A DNA stretch of 64,000 nt, taken from Terriglobia bacterium (lineage in GTDB: Bacteria > Acidobacteriota > Terriglobia > Terriglobales > Acidobacteriaceae). Below, piece by piece: positions 1-10,443 of the stretch. The stretch lies in NCBI GenBank assembly GCA_020073395.1, contig JAIQFF010000015.1:1-64000 (forward strand), given 5' to 3'. A program made the position numbers and the translations under genes. The stretch's first letter is position 1. Each line of letters starts with the position of its first letter. The notes beneath the pieces are model-generated. The model searched no databases, had not been told where the DNA came from, and saw only the letters and a list, made by a program, of their open reading frames with translations.

Positions 1-93
1 CATGGTGAGCGTACTGCGGTAAATCAGAAGGATGATCAGAACAACGGTGAGAGCGCCCCACGCGATCAGCAACCATAGCAATCCCGGAGTCAT
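1..93 (-). CDS. membrane protein N-terminus (partial)
   Basis: The ATG at 93 (minus strand) is preceded by a GAGGTGG ribosome-binding site, and the frame runs open off the left edge of the window. The 31 visible residues begin MTPGLLWLLIAWGALT and form one strongly hydrophobic stretch followed by Tyr-Arg-Ser, so this looks like an N-terminal membrane anchor or first membrane segment. It diverges from the Fe-S carrier gene to its right, with about 280 bases between the two starts. Too little is visible to name a family. Confidence 0.5.
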   Translation of the reverse strand, partial: MTPGLLWLLIAWGALTVVLIILLIYRSTLTM

Positions 94-343
94 AAGACCA
101 CCTCGGTACTGATGTCGAGCCGGTCCGAAGGCTGATGCAGACAAATTGTGGTTGTGGCCCCCACAACCAGCTTTCGGACAAGGGCCCCAAGCCAGAATTA
201 TAGACCCTGTTGGCAAGGCCCGGCGGGTGTTTTTCGGTCTGCACCCTGGGGGCAGGCCCGATCATCTATATTGATTAGGTGGGAACCAGCCTGAAAACGT
301 CCATCAGGCCGACTTTCCCGGATGCACTGGTGCTCGGCTTTGT

Positions 344-349
344 TATAAT
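344..349 (+). promoter_or_regulatory. candidate -10 box of the Fe-S carrier gene
   Basis: A perfect TATAAT lies 29 bases before the ATG at 378. No good TTGACA-like box is seen at the usual spacing, so only the -10 element is supported. Confidence 0.4.
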
Positions 350-377
350 AGGAGCGAGTGCTTTCAAGGAGATACCA

Positions 378-752
378 ATGGCTACGACGACAACCCCAGA
401 AGTGAAGCCTGCAGAGACAAAGAAGGCGCCCATCAGCCTGACCGCCAGCGCCATTGCCAAGGTCAAGGAAACCATGGCGCAACAGAACCCTGTCCCCGCT
501 GGCCTGCGCGTGGGGGTGGTGGGAGGCGGTTGCTCCGGTTTCTCCTATTCCATGCAGTTTGAAAACGGCGCCGGCATGATGGACAAGGTTTTCGACATGG
601 ACGGCCTGAAGGTGTACGTGGACGCCACATCGGTGATGTATCTGAACGGCTGCGTTGTGGATTATGTCGAGACCCTCGAAGGAGCCGGCTTCAAGTTCGA
701 GAACCCGAACGTGAAGAGCACCTGCGGCTGCGGATCATCTTTCAGCGTGTAA
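378..752 (+). CDS. A-type iron-sulfur cluster carrier (IscA/ErpA family)
   Basis: A 124-residue protein of the HesB/IscA/ErpA family, which accepts Fe-S clusters from a scaffold and hands them to apo-enzymes in the cytosol. The three conserved cysteines are visible: one in GGGCSGF and two in the C-terminal CGCGSSF. The first ~20 residues are a Thr/Pro/Lys-rich extension before the domain begins at ISLTASA. The start at 378 is chosen because AAGGAG lies 7 bases upstream; the frame is open further upstream but without a better site. A strong hairpin follows the stop, so it is probably a single-gene unit. IscA, ErpA and SufA cannot be separated from sequence alone. Confidence 0.9.
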   Translation: MATTTTPEVKPAETKKAPISLTASAIAKVKETMAQQNPVPAGLRVGVVGGGCSGFSYSMQFENGAGMMDKVFDMDGLKVYVDATSVMYLNGCVVDYVETLEGAGFKFENPNVKSTCGCGSSFSV

Positions 753-771
753 CATTTTGGAATTCATCGAG

Positions 772-800
772 AGCCTCGTCGCCCTGCGACGAGGCTTTTT
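772..800 (+). terminator. intrinsic terminator after the Fe-S carrier gene
   Basis: A perfect 11-bp inverted repeat (772-782 and 786-796) with a CCT loop is followed directly by TTTT. It lies between the stop of the Fe-S carrier gene and the convergent stop of the ATPase gene at 839. Confidence 0.85.
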
Positions 801-838
801 GCTTTGATGAAGGACGGGCGTCTCGCGGGACGCCAGCG

Positions 839-1981
839 CTACGACGTTCCCATCAAATGACAGGAGTGAGTCTTTACCACCAGCCACACTTCTCTTCCCG
901 GCTGGAGATGAAGCGAATCCCGGGCCGCCAGCGTGACATGGACTTCCATCTCCACTCCACAATTCACTTTCGCCACCACGATCACGTCGCGCTGCGCCAG
1001 TGAAACCACCCGGCCGGGAATGATGTTGCGGGCACTCAGTCCGCTGGGCTGAATCGAAGCCAGAAGGATATCTCCAGCACCGATCCCGATCCGCAATGCC
1101 GAACCTACCTCCGCCCGCACCAGCGGAGTTTCCAGCTCAACCTTGCTTGCGGACAAGTGGCACACCATGGTGCCCCGGTCTTCGTGCACCGCAGCGACCG
1201 TGGCATTGAAAATATTCTCGAAGCCAGCAAGTTGCGCCACGGTTTCGAGGCGCGGAGCCCTCATCACCTGGTGCGGCGTCCCGCGCGCAATGGAGCGCCC
1301 ATTCTCCAGCACGATCACCTGCTCGCCCAGCGCGAAAACCTCTTCCCGGCTGTGCGTGACATACACGATAGGAATTCGATGCTCCTGGTTCCAGGCGCGC
1401 AGATCATCGACAATCTTCGACTTGGTGGCGGCATCCAGCGCCGCCAGCGGTTCATCCAGCAGAAGTATTGCGGGATCGATCACCAGGGCGCGGGCCAGTG
1501 CGACTCTCTGTCGCTCCCCACCAGAAATCTGCCCGGGCTGGCGCCCGCGCAGATGCGCGATGCGGAACGACTCCAGAATGGCAGCGCTGCGCTGCTTGCG
1601 TTGCTCTCTGACCAACCGGGAGAGACCGTACTCAACGTTGCCCTCGGCCGTCAGATGGGGAAACAACGCCAGGTCCTGAAACACGTAACCAACCCGCCGG
1701 AACCGGGGCGCGACATCAACTCCGAGCGCACTGTCGAACAGGACCTTCTCCTGTGTCGCGATTCGGCCTGCGTCCGGCCGGACCAGCCCGGCTATGCAGT
1801 CGAGCAGAGTGGTCTTCCCTGCCCCTGAAGGACCAAACAGGATCGTGATCCCCGGCGGAAGGGCGCCAGCGAGATCGAGTTCGAACTCCTTTCCCAGCCG
1901 CTTGCGAACTTGCACGGACGCTTCGTGGAGTTCTGCCGAAGCAGCCTCGACGATAGCGGCGCTATTTGACGTTGAATGCAT
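839..1981 (-). CDS. modC: molybdate-type ABC transporter ATP-binding protein
   Basis: About 380 residues. The ABC domain shows the Walker A GPSGAGKTT, the signature SGGERQRVALARAL and the Walker B LLLDEPLAALD, followed by the His-loop region YVTHSREEV. A C-terminal TOBE/Mop-like domain is present with the typical ILLASIQPSGLSARN region, which in ModC binds oxyanion. It would energise import of molybdate or tungstate through the permease encoded just upstream. The frame is open to a GTG at 2038 that would overlap the permease gene; the ATG at 1981 is preferred because AAGGAAGAAAG lies upstream, giving a gap of about 40 bases to the permease stop. No binding protein gene is present in the window. 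Confidence 0.85.
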   Translation of the reverse strand: MHSTSNSAAIVEAASAELHEASVQVRKRLGKEFELDLAGALPPGITILFGPSGAGKTTLLDCIAGLVRPDAGRIATQEKVLFDSALGVDVAPRFRRVGYVFQDLALFPHLTAEGNVEYGLSRLVREQRKQRSAAILESFRIAHLRGRQPGQISGGERQRVALARALVIDPAILLLDEPLAALDAATKSKIVDDLRAWNQEHRIPIVYVTHSREEVFALGEQVIVLENGRSIARGTPHQVMRAPRLETVAQLAGFENIFNATVAAVHEDRGTMVCHLSASKVELETPLVRAEVGSALRIGIGAGDILLASIQPSGLSARNIIPGRVVSLAQRDVIVVAKVNCGVEMEVHVTLAARDSLHLQPGREVWLVVKTHSCHLMGTS

Positions 1982-2022
1982 GAATGATGGTCTTTCTTCC
2001 TTCGTGGTACCTAGTGTCGCAT

Positions 2023-2688
2023 TCACTTCCAGATCCACACACGCCGGTTCAAGGCGTACACCACGGAAAGCGTCACAAACGAGATGGCCAGCAGCATCAG
2101 TGCCGTGGCATTGGCGCCGGAATAGTTGATTGCCTGCACCTTGTCGTAGATATCGATCGAAACCGTTCGTGTGACTCCGGGAATATTGCCTCCAACCATC
2201 AGCACCACACCGAACTCGCCCATGGTGTGGGCGAAGCTGAGGGCCACTCCCGTTACCAGACCGGAGAGCGACAACGGCAAAATAATGCGAAAGAATGTCC
2301 GGACTCGCGAAGCTCCCAGCGTCTGCGACGCCACCACCAGCCGCGGATCCACAGCAGAGAATCCGGCCGCGAAAGGCTGCACCGCGAACGGAAGACTGTA
2401 CACGATGGAGCCGATTACCAGTCCTTCGAAGGTAAACGCGAGGGTGTGCCCGGTGAGCGCTTCCCAGCCGCGTCCCAGGGGGCTGTGCGGCCCCAGAGCG
2501 ACCAGGACATAGAAGCCCAAAACAGTCGGAGGCAGCACGATGGGTAGGGCAAAGACTGCTTCCGCGAGAAATTTCCAGCGCCAGCGGGAATAGGTAATCC
2601 AGTAGGCGAGTGGAAGTCCCAGCACCACGAGAATGGCCGCCACCAGCGCGGACAGCCGCATCGTAAGCCAGAATGCCTGTCCATCCAT
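2023..2688 (-). CDS. modB: molybdate-type ABC transporter permease
   Basis: A 221-residue inner membrane protein of the ModB/CysT class with about five membrane segments and a cytoplasmic EAA-like loop (SQTLGASRVRTFFRIILPLS), which docks with the ATPase. The start at 2688 follows AGAGGA; the open frame extends to 2724 as a Lys/Arg-rich stretch unlikely to be translated. Its stop is next to the modC start, so the two form a minus-strand operon. A periplasmic ModA would normally be adjacent; upstream there is only a divergent intergenic region, so the receptor must be encoded elsewhere or this is an orphan pair. Confidence 0.85.
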   Translation of the reverse strand: MDGQAFWLTMRLSALVAAILVVLGLPLAYWITYSRWRWKFLAEAVFALPIVLPPTVLGFYVLVALGPHSPLGRGWEALTGHTLAFTFEGLVIGSIVYSLPFAVQPFAAGFSAVDPRLVVASQTLGASRVRTFFRIILPLSLSGLVTGVALSFAHTMGEFGVVLMVGGNIPGVTRTVSIDIYDKVQAINYSGANATALMLLAISFVTLSVVYALNRRVWIWK

Positions 2689-2959
2689 CAGCGTTTTCCT
2701 CTCGAACCCTTTCTTCCGCCGCACAGCTGTAAGACGTTCACCTTAAGGCAAAATTCACCTTGGTAAACTTTTGTAAAATCTTACCTGATCCCCTCATCTG
2801 TCACGCAAGATGTACCATTAGTGATGGTAGGCGTGCGGCCCTTCACAGCAAGCTAGTGATTCTATCCGCAACCCTGACTCCGTTTCGGGGTTTCTACTAT
2901 TGGGGTGATGCGATACCGAATACGAAACAAGAATCTCTGCATCCCCAAGCGAGGATGAC

Positions 2960-4360
2960 GTGGTGAACATGCTGAAACGCCACTGGCTGATAGCAGGTCT
3001 GGTGGTTGTGGCCATTGCTGTCTTCGCCGCCTTTCAGTTTAAGAGCAATGACCAGCCGAAGTATTTCACCACCAAGGTAGATCGCGGCGATATCCACCAG
3101 GTAGTAGAGGCCACCGGCACCATCAACGCGGTGACCACGGTGCAGGTGGGCTCACAGGTTTCGGGAACAATTTCCCGTTTGAATGCTGATTTCAATTCGC
3201 GAGTAAAAAAAGGACAGGTGGTGGCGCAGATCGATCCTTCTCTGTTCGAAGGTTCTCTGCTGCAGGCCAAGGCCGATCTGGCAAACGCCAAAGCCAACGT
3301 GGTTGCGTCCCAGGCCAATCTGGAAAAGGCGCAAGCTACGGCGTTGCAGACGCGAGCAGACTATGAACGGACTTCCGGGCTCACCAAAGCAGGCGTGATG
3401 AGCCAGCAACAGCTCGACCTGGCTAAAGCGAATGCCGATTCGGCGGATGCGGCGGTGGCCGCGGCCAGGGCAACCATCACCCAGGCGATCGCGCAGGCGC
3501 AACAGAAGCAGGCGGCGGTCACGGTGGCGCAGACTAATCTCGATTACACAACAATCCATGCGCCCATTGATGGCACGGTCATCGCGCGCAGCGTGGATGT
3601 CGGCCAGACGGTGGCTGCATCCCTGCAAGCGCCGACCCTTTTCACCATCGCGCAGGACCTCACGAAAATGCAGGTCTATGCCAGCACCGACGAGTCCGAT
3701 GTCGGCATGATCCACACCGGGCAGATCGTCACCTTCAAGGTGGACGCTTTTCCCAAAGACTCATTTACCGGCCGGGTCTCACAAGTGCGCTTGAACGCGA
3801 CCACGGTTCAGAACGTCGTCACCTACAACACCATTATCGATTTCGATAATCCGGATTTAAAGCTGTTTCCCGGCATGACCGCCTACATCACCATTCCAGT
3901 GGCGAACGCGCAAAATACGTTACGCGTGCCAAACGGAGCGCTACGCTATAAGCCGGATATGCCCGCCGACCAGGTTCGCGCCCTCTACAAGCAGTATGGA
4001 TTGATTTCCAGCCCGGCGGGAGGCACTCAGTCGGCAGGCACGCAGGGTTCAGGAGACACCGGGGCTGCCGCCAAGCAGCGGCGCGCCCACACGGAAGGCA
4101 GCCAGGGGGGCGGGGCAGACGCCGGGCAGCAACACACTCCCCGGGTGGACGTCTCGGTTGTCTGGAAGCTGCGTCCCGAAAAGACGCTTGAGCCGGTCAG
4201 AATCCGCACCGGCATCACCGACCATACCGTAACCGAAGTCGCGCAGGTGTTGAACGGTCAACTGAACGAAGGGGACGAATTGATCACCGGTGGCACCGCC
4301 GCCAGTCCGGGAGCCACGCGGGCCCCAGGAATGGGCGGGAGTACACCGCGAGTTCGATAA
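2960..4360 (+). CDS. MacA-like periplasmic adaptor (HlyD/RND-MFP family)
   Basis: About 466 residues. The N-terminus MLKRHWLIAGLVVVAI is a membrane anchor or uncleaved signal. It is followed by a lipoyl half-motif (GTINAVTTVQVGSQVSG), a long Ala/Gln/Lys-rich alpha-hairpin (about residues 95-190), the second lipoyl half (APIDGTVIARSVDVGQ) and a beta-barrel domain. A low-complexity Gly/Gln/Ala-rich insert lies near residues 350-395, before the C-terminal membrane-proximal domain. In MacAB systems this protein links the inner membrane ABC pump to a TolC-type channel. GTG 2960 and ATG 2969 are both possible starts; GAGG at 2951 fits the GTGs better. It heads an operon with the ATPase and permease. 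Confidence 0.85.
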   Translation: MVNMLKRHWLIAGLVVVAIAVFAAFQFKSNDQPKYFTTKVDRGDIHQVVEATGTINAVTTVQVGSQVSGTISRLNADFNSRVKKGQVVAQIDPSLFEGSLLQAKADLANAKANVVASQANLEKAQATALQTRADYERTSGLTKAGVMSQQQLDLAKANADSADAAVAAARATITQAIAQAQQKQAAVTVAQTNLDYTTIHAPIDGTVIARSVDVGQTVAASLQAPTLFTIAQDLTKMQVYASTDESDVGMIHTGQIVTFKVDAFPKDSFTGRVSQVRLNATTVQNVVTYNTIIDFDNPDLKLFPGMTAYITIPVANAQNTLRVPNGALRYKPDMPADQVRALYKQYGLISSPAGGTQSAGTQGSGDTGAAAKQRRAHTEGSQGGGADAGQQHTPRVDVSVVWKLRPEKTLEPVRIRTGITDHTVTEVAQVLNGQLNEGDELITGGTAASPGATRAPGMGGSTPRVR

Positions 4361-4432
4361 GGCCGAAGCAGAGCAGGCATGTGGTGACACGGAACACCCG
4401 AGCCGCGAAGCGGCGCCAGAATGCAGCCCAGA

Positions 4433-4458
4433 GCCTGCCCTGAGCGGAGTCGAAGGGG
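4433..4458. repeat. short interspersed-repeat-like element in intergenic region
   Basis: The 196 bases between the adaptor and ATPase genes contain no gene. They hold a 26-base segment with the core CCTGAGCGGAGTCGAAGG. From memory, close variants of this core recur as dispersed intergenic repeats in several bacterial genomes. Only one copy was noticed in this window, so the repeat status is inference. Confidence 0.35.
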
Positions 4459-4556
4459 CGCAAGCCCTGGGTAAAGGGGCAGAAGGCTGACGAGCTCCGA
4501 AGGAGCGAAAGAAGGGCAGCGACTCCGAGGCCGCAAGGCGAGCAAAAGAGAAAGAA

Positions 4557-5342
4557 ATGGCGACCATTCCACAATCCGCACTGAACACCTTCACCCAGGA
4601 GGGTGCGCGCGGCCTCATCCAGATTGAAGATGTGCACAAATACTACGATCTGGGTGAAACCAAGGTGCACGCATTGCGCGGCGTCAACGTGCGCATCGAG
4701 CGCGGTGAGTTTGTGGCCATCATGGGCGCCAGCGGCAGCGGCAAATCCACCTTCATGAATATCCTGGGCTGCCTGGACAAGCCTACCAGCGGGCGCTACC
4801 TGCTTGAAAATATCGCGGTCTCCGAACTGACCAAGAAGGAATTGGCCACCATCCGCAACCGCAAGATCGGTTTCGTCTTCCAGGGATTCAACCTGCTGGC
4901 TCGCACCACCGCCCTGGAAAATGTCGAGCTGCCAACGCTCTACGCCCAGGTCAGCAAAGAAGAAGGCCGAAAACGGGCACGCGAAGCGCTCGAACTGGTG
5001 GGACTGGGAGATCGCATGGAACACTTCCCTTCCCAGTTATCGGGCGGCCAGCAGCAGCGGGTTGCCATCGCCCGCGGGCTGGTCAATCATCCCTCAATCC
5101 TGCTGGCCGATGAGCCCACGGGCAATCTGGACAGCCGGACTTCGGTCGAGATCCTGGAGGTGTTTCAGAAACTGAATGACGATGGGCTTACCGTTGTGAT
5201 GGTAACGCACGAGTCCGATATCGCAGAATTTGCCAAGCGCGGCATCCACTTTCGCGACGGAACCATTCGTCGGGATGAGCTGGTGCAAGACCGGCCAGTC
5301 GCAGCCGAGGTCCTGAAAAATATGCCGGCATTGGAGGATTGA
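4557..5342 (+). CDS. MacB/LolD-type ABC transporter ATP-binding protein
   Basis: A 261-residue ATPase with Walker [11 protein letters not shown], signature [15 protein letters not shown], Walker [13 protein letters not shown] and the His loop MVTHESDIA. These are the hallmarks of the LolD/MacB/FtsE subfamily that powers FtsX-type permeases. About 20 residues precede the domain, and about 40 follow the His loop. E. coli MacB fuses ATPase and permease in one chain; here they are separate genes. It sits between the adaptor and a small DNA-binding-like gene, all on the plus strand, and most likely forms the tripartite exporter with the permease at 5835. Confidence 0.88.
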   Translation: MATIPQSALNTFTQEGARGLIQIEDVHKYYDLGETKVHALRGVNVRIERGEFVAIMGASGSGKSTFMNILGCLDKPTSGRYLLENIAVSELTKKELATIRNRKIGFVFQGFNLLARTTALENVELPTLYAQVSKEEGRKRAREALELVGLGDRMEHFPSQLSGGQQQRVAIARGLVNHPSILLADEPTGNLDSRTSVEILEVFQKLNDDGLTVVMVTHESDIAEFAKRGIHFRDGTIRRDELVQDRPVAAEVLKNMPALED

Positions 5343-5450
5343 CGATCGGGATGATCGGATGATTCCCGTCGCGGGAGTGAACATCCGGTTGGTTCAGTCG
5401 TCACAGCTTGGGCAGGTCCGGACTTATAGGATGTGCGTCCGAGAGTCATT

Positions 5451-5825
5451 ATGGAAATTCAGGAAGCGTTACGCATTATGCGGGCGCTCGCGGATGGAGT
5501 GAATCCAGACACCGGCGAGGTCCTCGCCGCCGATGCGGTGTACCAGTATCCGCCCGTGGTAAGAGCGTTTCACCGCGCGGTGCGCGCATTGGAATACGTG
5601 GAAGAACGCGAGCGTTCCCGGAAGGCGCCGGCGGCGAATGCGGGCAAGTTCTGGTCGCGAGCGGAGGATGAACAGGTTTGCGAGGAGCTCCGCCGGGGAA
5701 TTAATTTTCACCAGATCGCCAAGACGCACAATCGGACCATCGGCTCGATCATCGCGCGCCTGGTAAAACTGGGGAAAATCGGGCCAAACACGCCGCTGGA
5801 TATGTTTGACCCCAAAGTAGCCTAG
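5451..5825 (+). CDS. small SANT/Myb-like DNA-binding-type protein
   Basis: A 124-residue soluble protein. The N-terminal half (MEIQEALRIMRALADGVNP) is helical. The C-terminal half carries a tryptophan-led helix set (FWSRAEDEQVCEELRRG, then INFHQIAKTHNRTIGSIIAR) that resembles a SANT/Myb-like or helix-turn-helix DNA-binding unit. Similar proteins are known in many bacteria without an assigned role. The ATG at 5451 is preferred to the in-frame GTG at 5433 because homologues of this type begin MEIQEAL (from memory). It lies 108 bases after the ATPase stop and 9 bases before the permease start, so it is co-transcribed with the exporter and could regulate it; that is inference. Confidence 0.7.
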   Translation: MEIQEALRIMRALADGVNPDTGEVLAADAVYQYPPVVRAFHRAVRALEYVEERERSRKAPAANAGKFWSRAEDEQVCEELRRGINFHQIAKTHNRTIGSIIARLVKLGKIGPNTPLDMFDPKVA

Positions 5826-5834
5826 GAAGGCATC

Positions 5835-7055
<1,221 letters not shown>

Positions 7056-7110
7056 CAGAGGTCGGACCTCGGACTTCAGACGGTAATACTCCAGAGCACC
7101 GGTTCCTCCC

Positions 7111-10100
7111 TCAGAAGCTAAATTTCAACGCCAACTGCATCAATCTGGGCGGCTGGGCTTCCAGAATCTGATTGAAAGTTGGTGAGTTCATGTCGCTGTC
7201 GGGAAGACGGAAATTGGTATGGTTCAGGAGGTTAAAGAACTCCGCGCGGAACTGCAGCTCCTTTGATTCTGCCACCCGGATATTCTTGAACAATGAGAAG
7301 TCCCAATCCGCGTATCCGGGTCCCTGGGCGATGTTACGGCTGGCGCTGCCGAATTGCTGCACCGGAGAGTTGGGGTCCTGAGTAATTCTCTGGAACGCAT
7401 TCGGGTTGAGCCACGCGCTTGTAGTTTTCGGCCCGTTGTTGGGGTCGGCGACCACGTTTGGCCGGTTGGAGAAAAATCCGCTGATTTCCGGAGCTGAGCC
7501 TTGCACCGAAAAATCGTTTCCGTCGAAGACAGTAAATGGAGTGCCGGTCATCAGCGTAACGATCCCGTTGGCCTGCCAGTTGCCAAGAATCTGTTGATAC
7601 CAGCCGTGAGGCTGTCTCCAGAACGGCAGACTCCACTGGTAGCTAAGCACGAACCGGTGGCGGGCATCGAACAGGGACCGGCCGCGCTCCGCGCCAACAT
7701 CGAACGGGTTCTGGGCCAGGTCATTCTCCCCGGCCAGAGGCTTTGACGCCGAGCCGGTCAGGTTGAAGGTGGAAGAGTCGTCGATGGACTTGGAGTATGT
7801 ATAGGAGGCCAGAAACGAGATCCCATGGCTGAAACGCTTCCTCAGGCTGGTCTCGAGAGCGTTGTACGAGGAATTAGCAATGCCTGTGATCAGGCCGGTT
7901 GAAGAGTAGTCGCAGACCGTGGTCGGATCGAGGGTGCATCCGGAATACTTTCGCCGCCGATCCGCGTTGCCCGAGGTGGAAATAGGGGAAGGGGGATTGG
8001 TGCTGTTGTCAAAACCCGGAATGTAGATGGCCGGGTTGGCTTCAATCATACGCGGCAACTTGGTTCCCTTGGTTCCCACGTAGCCAATCTCGAACAGCAA
8101 ATCTGACCCGAAGGACCTCTGAATATTCAGGTCCCAGTCCTGGGAGTATGGCAGGGGCAGGTTCGCGGCAAGGGTCAAGTTGGTCAGTGGTTTGGAAAAC
8201 TCACCGCTGATGGGAGGGTTGCCGTTGAAAGGATCGGCAAAGTTGGGAAAGCTTACTTGCGGGGTCTGGAGATATGGCGGGGCACTGATCGGCGACTGCA
8301 AGGGCCCACCCTGCCCGGTGTAATACGGCTCATAAAAGACTCCGTACGCAGATGTGACCAGCCACTTGGCGCTTCCGGTCGGGTCCCAGGCGAAGCCGAC
8401 CCGCGGTGCGAATCCCTTCTTGAACGTCGGGATCAAGCCCGCGGGCACACCCTTGTCTCCGGGATAAAGCAATCCGCTGGGAGCATCGGGCATCACAGTG
8501 GACTGCCGGCCCGGAACCCAAAGAGTCTGCCGGTTCTTGATCTCGGTGTAGGGAAACGGCAGGTCATAACGCAGGCCAAGGTTCAAGGTCAGGCGCGAGG
8601 TCGCCTTGAACGTGTCCTGAACATAAGAGTTCACGGCATTTCCCCGGATGCCGCGTTCAAAATCACCCAGGCCCTGCAGAAAGACGACCGGCTGGCCAAA
8701 CAGGAAGCTGGCGAACGAATCGGGCACGATCGGAGGAGGTGCGAAAACAAAGAAGCCATTGCTGGCGATGCCTTGCAGCGCATTTACCTGCAGGCGCTGA
8801 TACCCGCCTCCGAACTTGAGCTCGTGGCGGCCCAGCACCCAGCTCAGAGAGCCGGAGAAGTCATAGGCATTCTCATAGGTATTGCGCGGCCCGGTAATAG
8901 GATCACCGATGGTGGTGTAGCCCGCCACCTGGATAGAGGGGGGGCCTACTGCCAGGTCAAGGCTGGGAGTGTATCCGAAGCCCAGTTCAGCGGGGGTGGT
9001 GTCACTGGTGTGCTGACCATAGAGGAATTTATTCCTCAAGAATGAGAAGCGGAAGACACCGATCATGCTGGGAGAGAAAGTATGGGTCTCCTGGGCAACG
9101 AAGGTTTGCGCCCTCTGTTCTTGCCCCACGGGAAAGCCAGGGACCGTCGATCCTGAGGTCGGGATAGGGTTGAATTGCGTGCCGTCACTGATCCCGTAGC
9201 GAAAATTGAGGATGTCAGATGGACTCAGGTAATGGTCTATCCTCACTCCACCCTGGTTCGAGTCCTGACGCACGATTTGCGTCGAGGTAAACACATTGGG
9301 TCCATTGTTGGGGAGCGGAAAATACTTCAACAGGCCTTGGGAAATTGAATTGAAAGGCTGCGGAAGCTGGTTGTTGGGATAGGGAGTGTTGAAAAAAATG
9401 TTGAACAGCTGCTGCCGCTGATCATTGCAAAAGCCACCGCTGAATCCTGCCGTGCAAAGCGCCGAAAAGTCTCCCGTGCGCTCCGCAGCCGAAGGTACCG
9501 TGGACGAGTCCGTCTCTCCCTGGCGGTTTCGGAAGCCCTCGTAATAAGCGAAGAAGAAAGTCTTATCCTTCTGGATAGGTCCGCCGAACGTCCCGCCGAA
9601 CTGGTTCTGTTTTAGAGGTTCCGTGGTAGCCGCGAAGTAGTTGGTCGCGTCAAAAATGTCGTTGCGCAAAAATTCCCAGACCGCACTGTGGAATCGGTTC
9701 GTGCCGGAGCGGGTGATGATATTGGTAGTCGAGCCCAGGCTCTGTCCAAATTCGGCGCTGGCGTTGTGGGTGAGAATTCTGAACTCCGTAATGGCATCCA
9801 CGGGCGGTCTCAGGACGAACCCCGCGTCCACCCCGTTGAAGTTATTGGCTCCATCGATAAGGAAATTGTTCGACTCCGGCCGCTGGCCATTCACCGCGTA
9901 GGCTTGGCCGGAACGCAGCGATCCTCCCGCCGCGTACAAGCCCGGAGTAAGCGGGACAACGCCTGGCTGAAGCAGGCCCAACTGAGTAAAGTTGCGGCCA
10001 TTCAACGGCAGGTCAAGCACTTCGCGCTCTGACACTGTCTTGCCCAGGCTGGTCACCGTACCCTGGATCAATTGGGCGTCTGACATCACCTGCACCTGCT

Positions 10101-10443
10101 GGTTCGCGGCGCCCACTACAAGATGGACCGGAATCGTCGCCGTCTCGTTTACGTTGAGGGTGATGCCCCGTTGGATGTATTTCTGAAAACCCTTGGCCTC
10201 AACCTGGAGTTCGTAGTGCCCAACCGGCAGTTCCAACAGGACATATGCGCCACTCGGGTCTGTGGTTGCGGTACGCGTCAGGCCAGTCTCGGTTTGCTTG
10301 GCGCTCACCGACGCGCTCTGCACGAAGGCGCTACTGGGGTCCTGGACAGTTCCCCGGATACTTCCTGTGATCTGTTGGGCTCCGGCGTTCAAACCCGCGA
10401 TGACCATTGCCAGCAGACAAGCCACGTTTCTGGAACGAATCAT
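7111..10443 (-). CDS. Oar-like TonB-dependent outer membrane protein
   Basis: About 1110 residues. A signal peptide (MIRSRNVACLLAMVIAGLNAGAQ) is followed by a carboxypeptidase-regulatory/SpaA-like beta-sandwich (GSIRGTVQDPSSAFVQSASV), then a TonB plug domain (LPLNGRNFTQLGLLQPGV) and a long beta-barrel ending in LKFSF. The C-terminal Phe is typical of outer membrane barrels. Such proteins are numerous in Acidobacteriota and are thought to take up glycans or other large nutrients. The start at 10443 is chosen because GAGAAGAGGG lies just upstream and the signal peptide begins there. It converges with the MacB-like permease gene. The substrate cannot be inferred. Confidence 0.88.
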   Translation of the reverse strand: MIRSRNVACLLAMVIAGLNAGAQQITGSIRGTVQDPSSAFVQSASVSAKQTETGLTRTATTDPSGAYVLLELPVGHYELQVEAKGFQKYIQRGITLNVNETATIPVHLVVGAANQQVQVMSDAQLIQGTVTSLGKTVSEREVLDLPLNGRNFTQLGLLQPGVVPLTPGLYAAGGSLRSGQAYAVNGQRPESNNFLIDGANNFNGVDAGFVLRPPVDAITEFRILTHNASAEFGQSLGSTTNIITRSGTNRFHSAVWEFLRNDIFDATNYFAATTEPLKQNQFGGTFGGPIQKDKTFFFAYYEGFRNRQGETDSSTVPSAAERTGDFSALCTAGFSGGFCNDQRQQLFNIFFNTPYPNNQLPQPFNSISQGLLKYFPLPNNGPNVFTSTQIVRQDSNQGGVRIDHYLSPSDILNFRYGISDGTQFNPIPTSGSTVPGFPVGQEQRAQTFVAQETHTFSPSMIGVFRFSFLRNKFLYGQHTSDTTPAELGFGYTPSLDLAVGPPSIQVAGYTTIGDPITGPRNTYENAYDFSGSLSWVLGRHELKFGGGYQRLQVNALQGIASNGFFVFAPPPIVPDSFASFLFGQPVVFLQGLGDFERGIRGNAVNSYVQDTFKATSRLTLNLGLRYDLPFPYTEIKNRQTLWVPGRQSTVMPDAPSGLLYPGDKGVPAGLIPTFKKGFAPRVGFAWDPTGSAKWLVTSAYGVFYEPYYTGQGGPLQSPISAPPYLQTPQVSFPNFADPFNGNPPISGEFSKPLTNLTLAANLPLPYSQDWDLNIQRSFGSDLLFEIGYVGTKGTKLPRMIEANPAIYIPGFDNSTNPPSPISTSGNADRRRKYSGCTLDPTTVCDYSSTGLITGIANSSYNALETSLRKRFSHGISFLASYTYSKSIDDSSTFNLTGSASKPLAGENDLAQNPFDVGAERGRSLFDARHRFVLSYQWSLPFWRQPHGWYQQILGNWQANGIVTLMTGTPFTVFDGNDFSVQGSAPEISGFFSNRPNVVADPNNGPKTTSAWLNPNAFQRITQDPNSPVQQFGSASRNIAQGPGYADWDFSLFKNIRVAESKELQFRAEFFNLLNHTNFRLPDSDMNSPTFNQILEAQPPRLMQLALKFSF

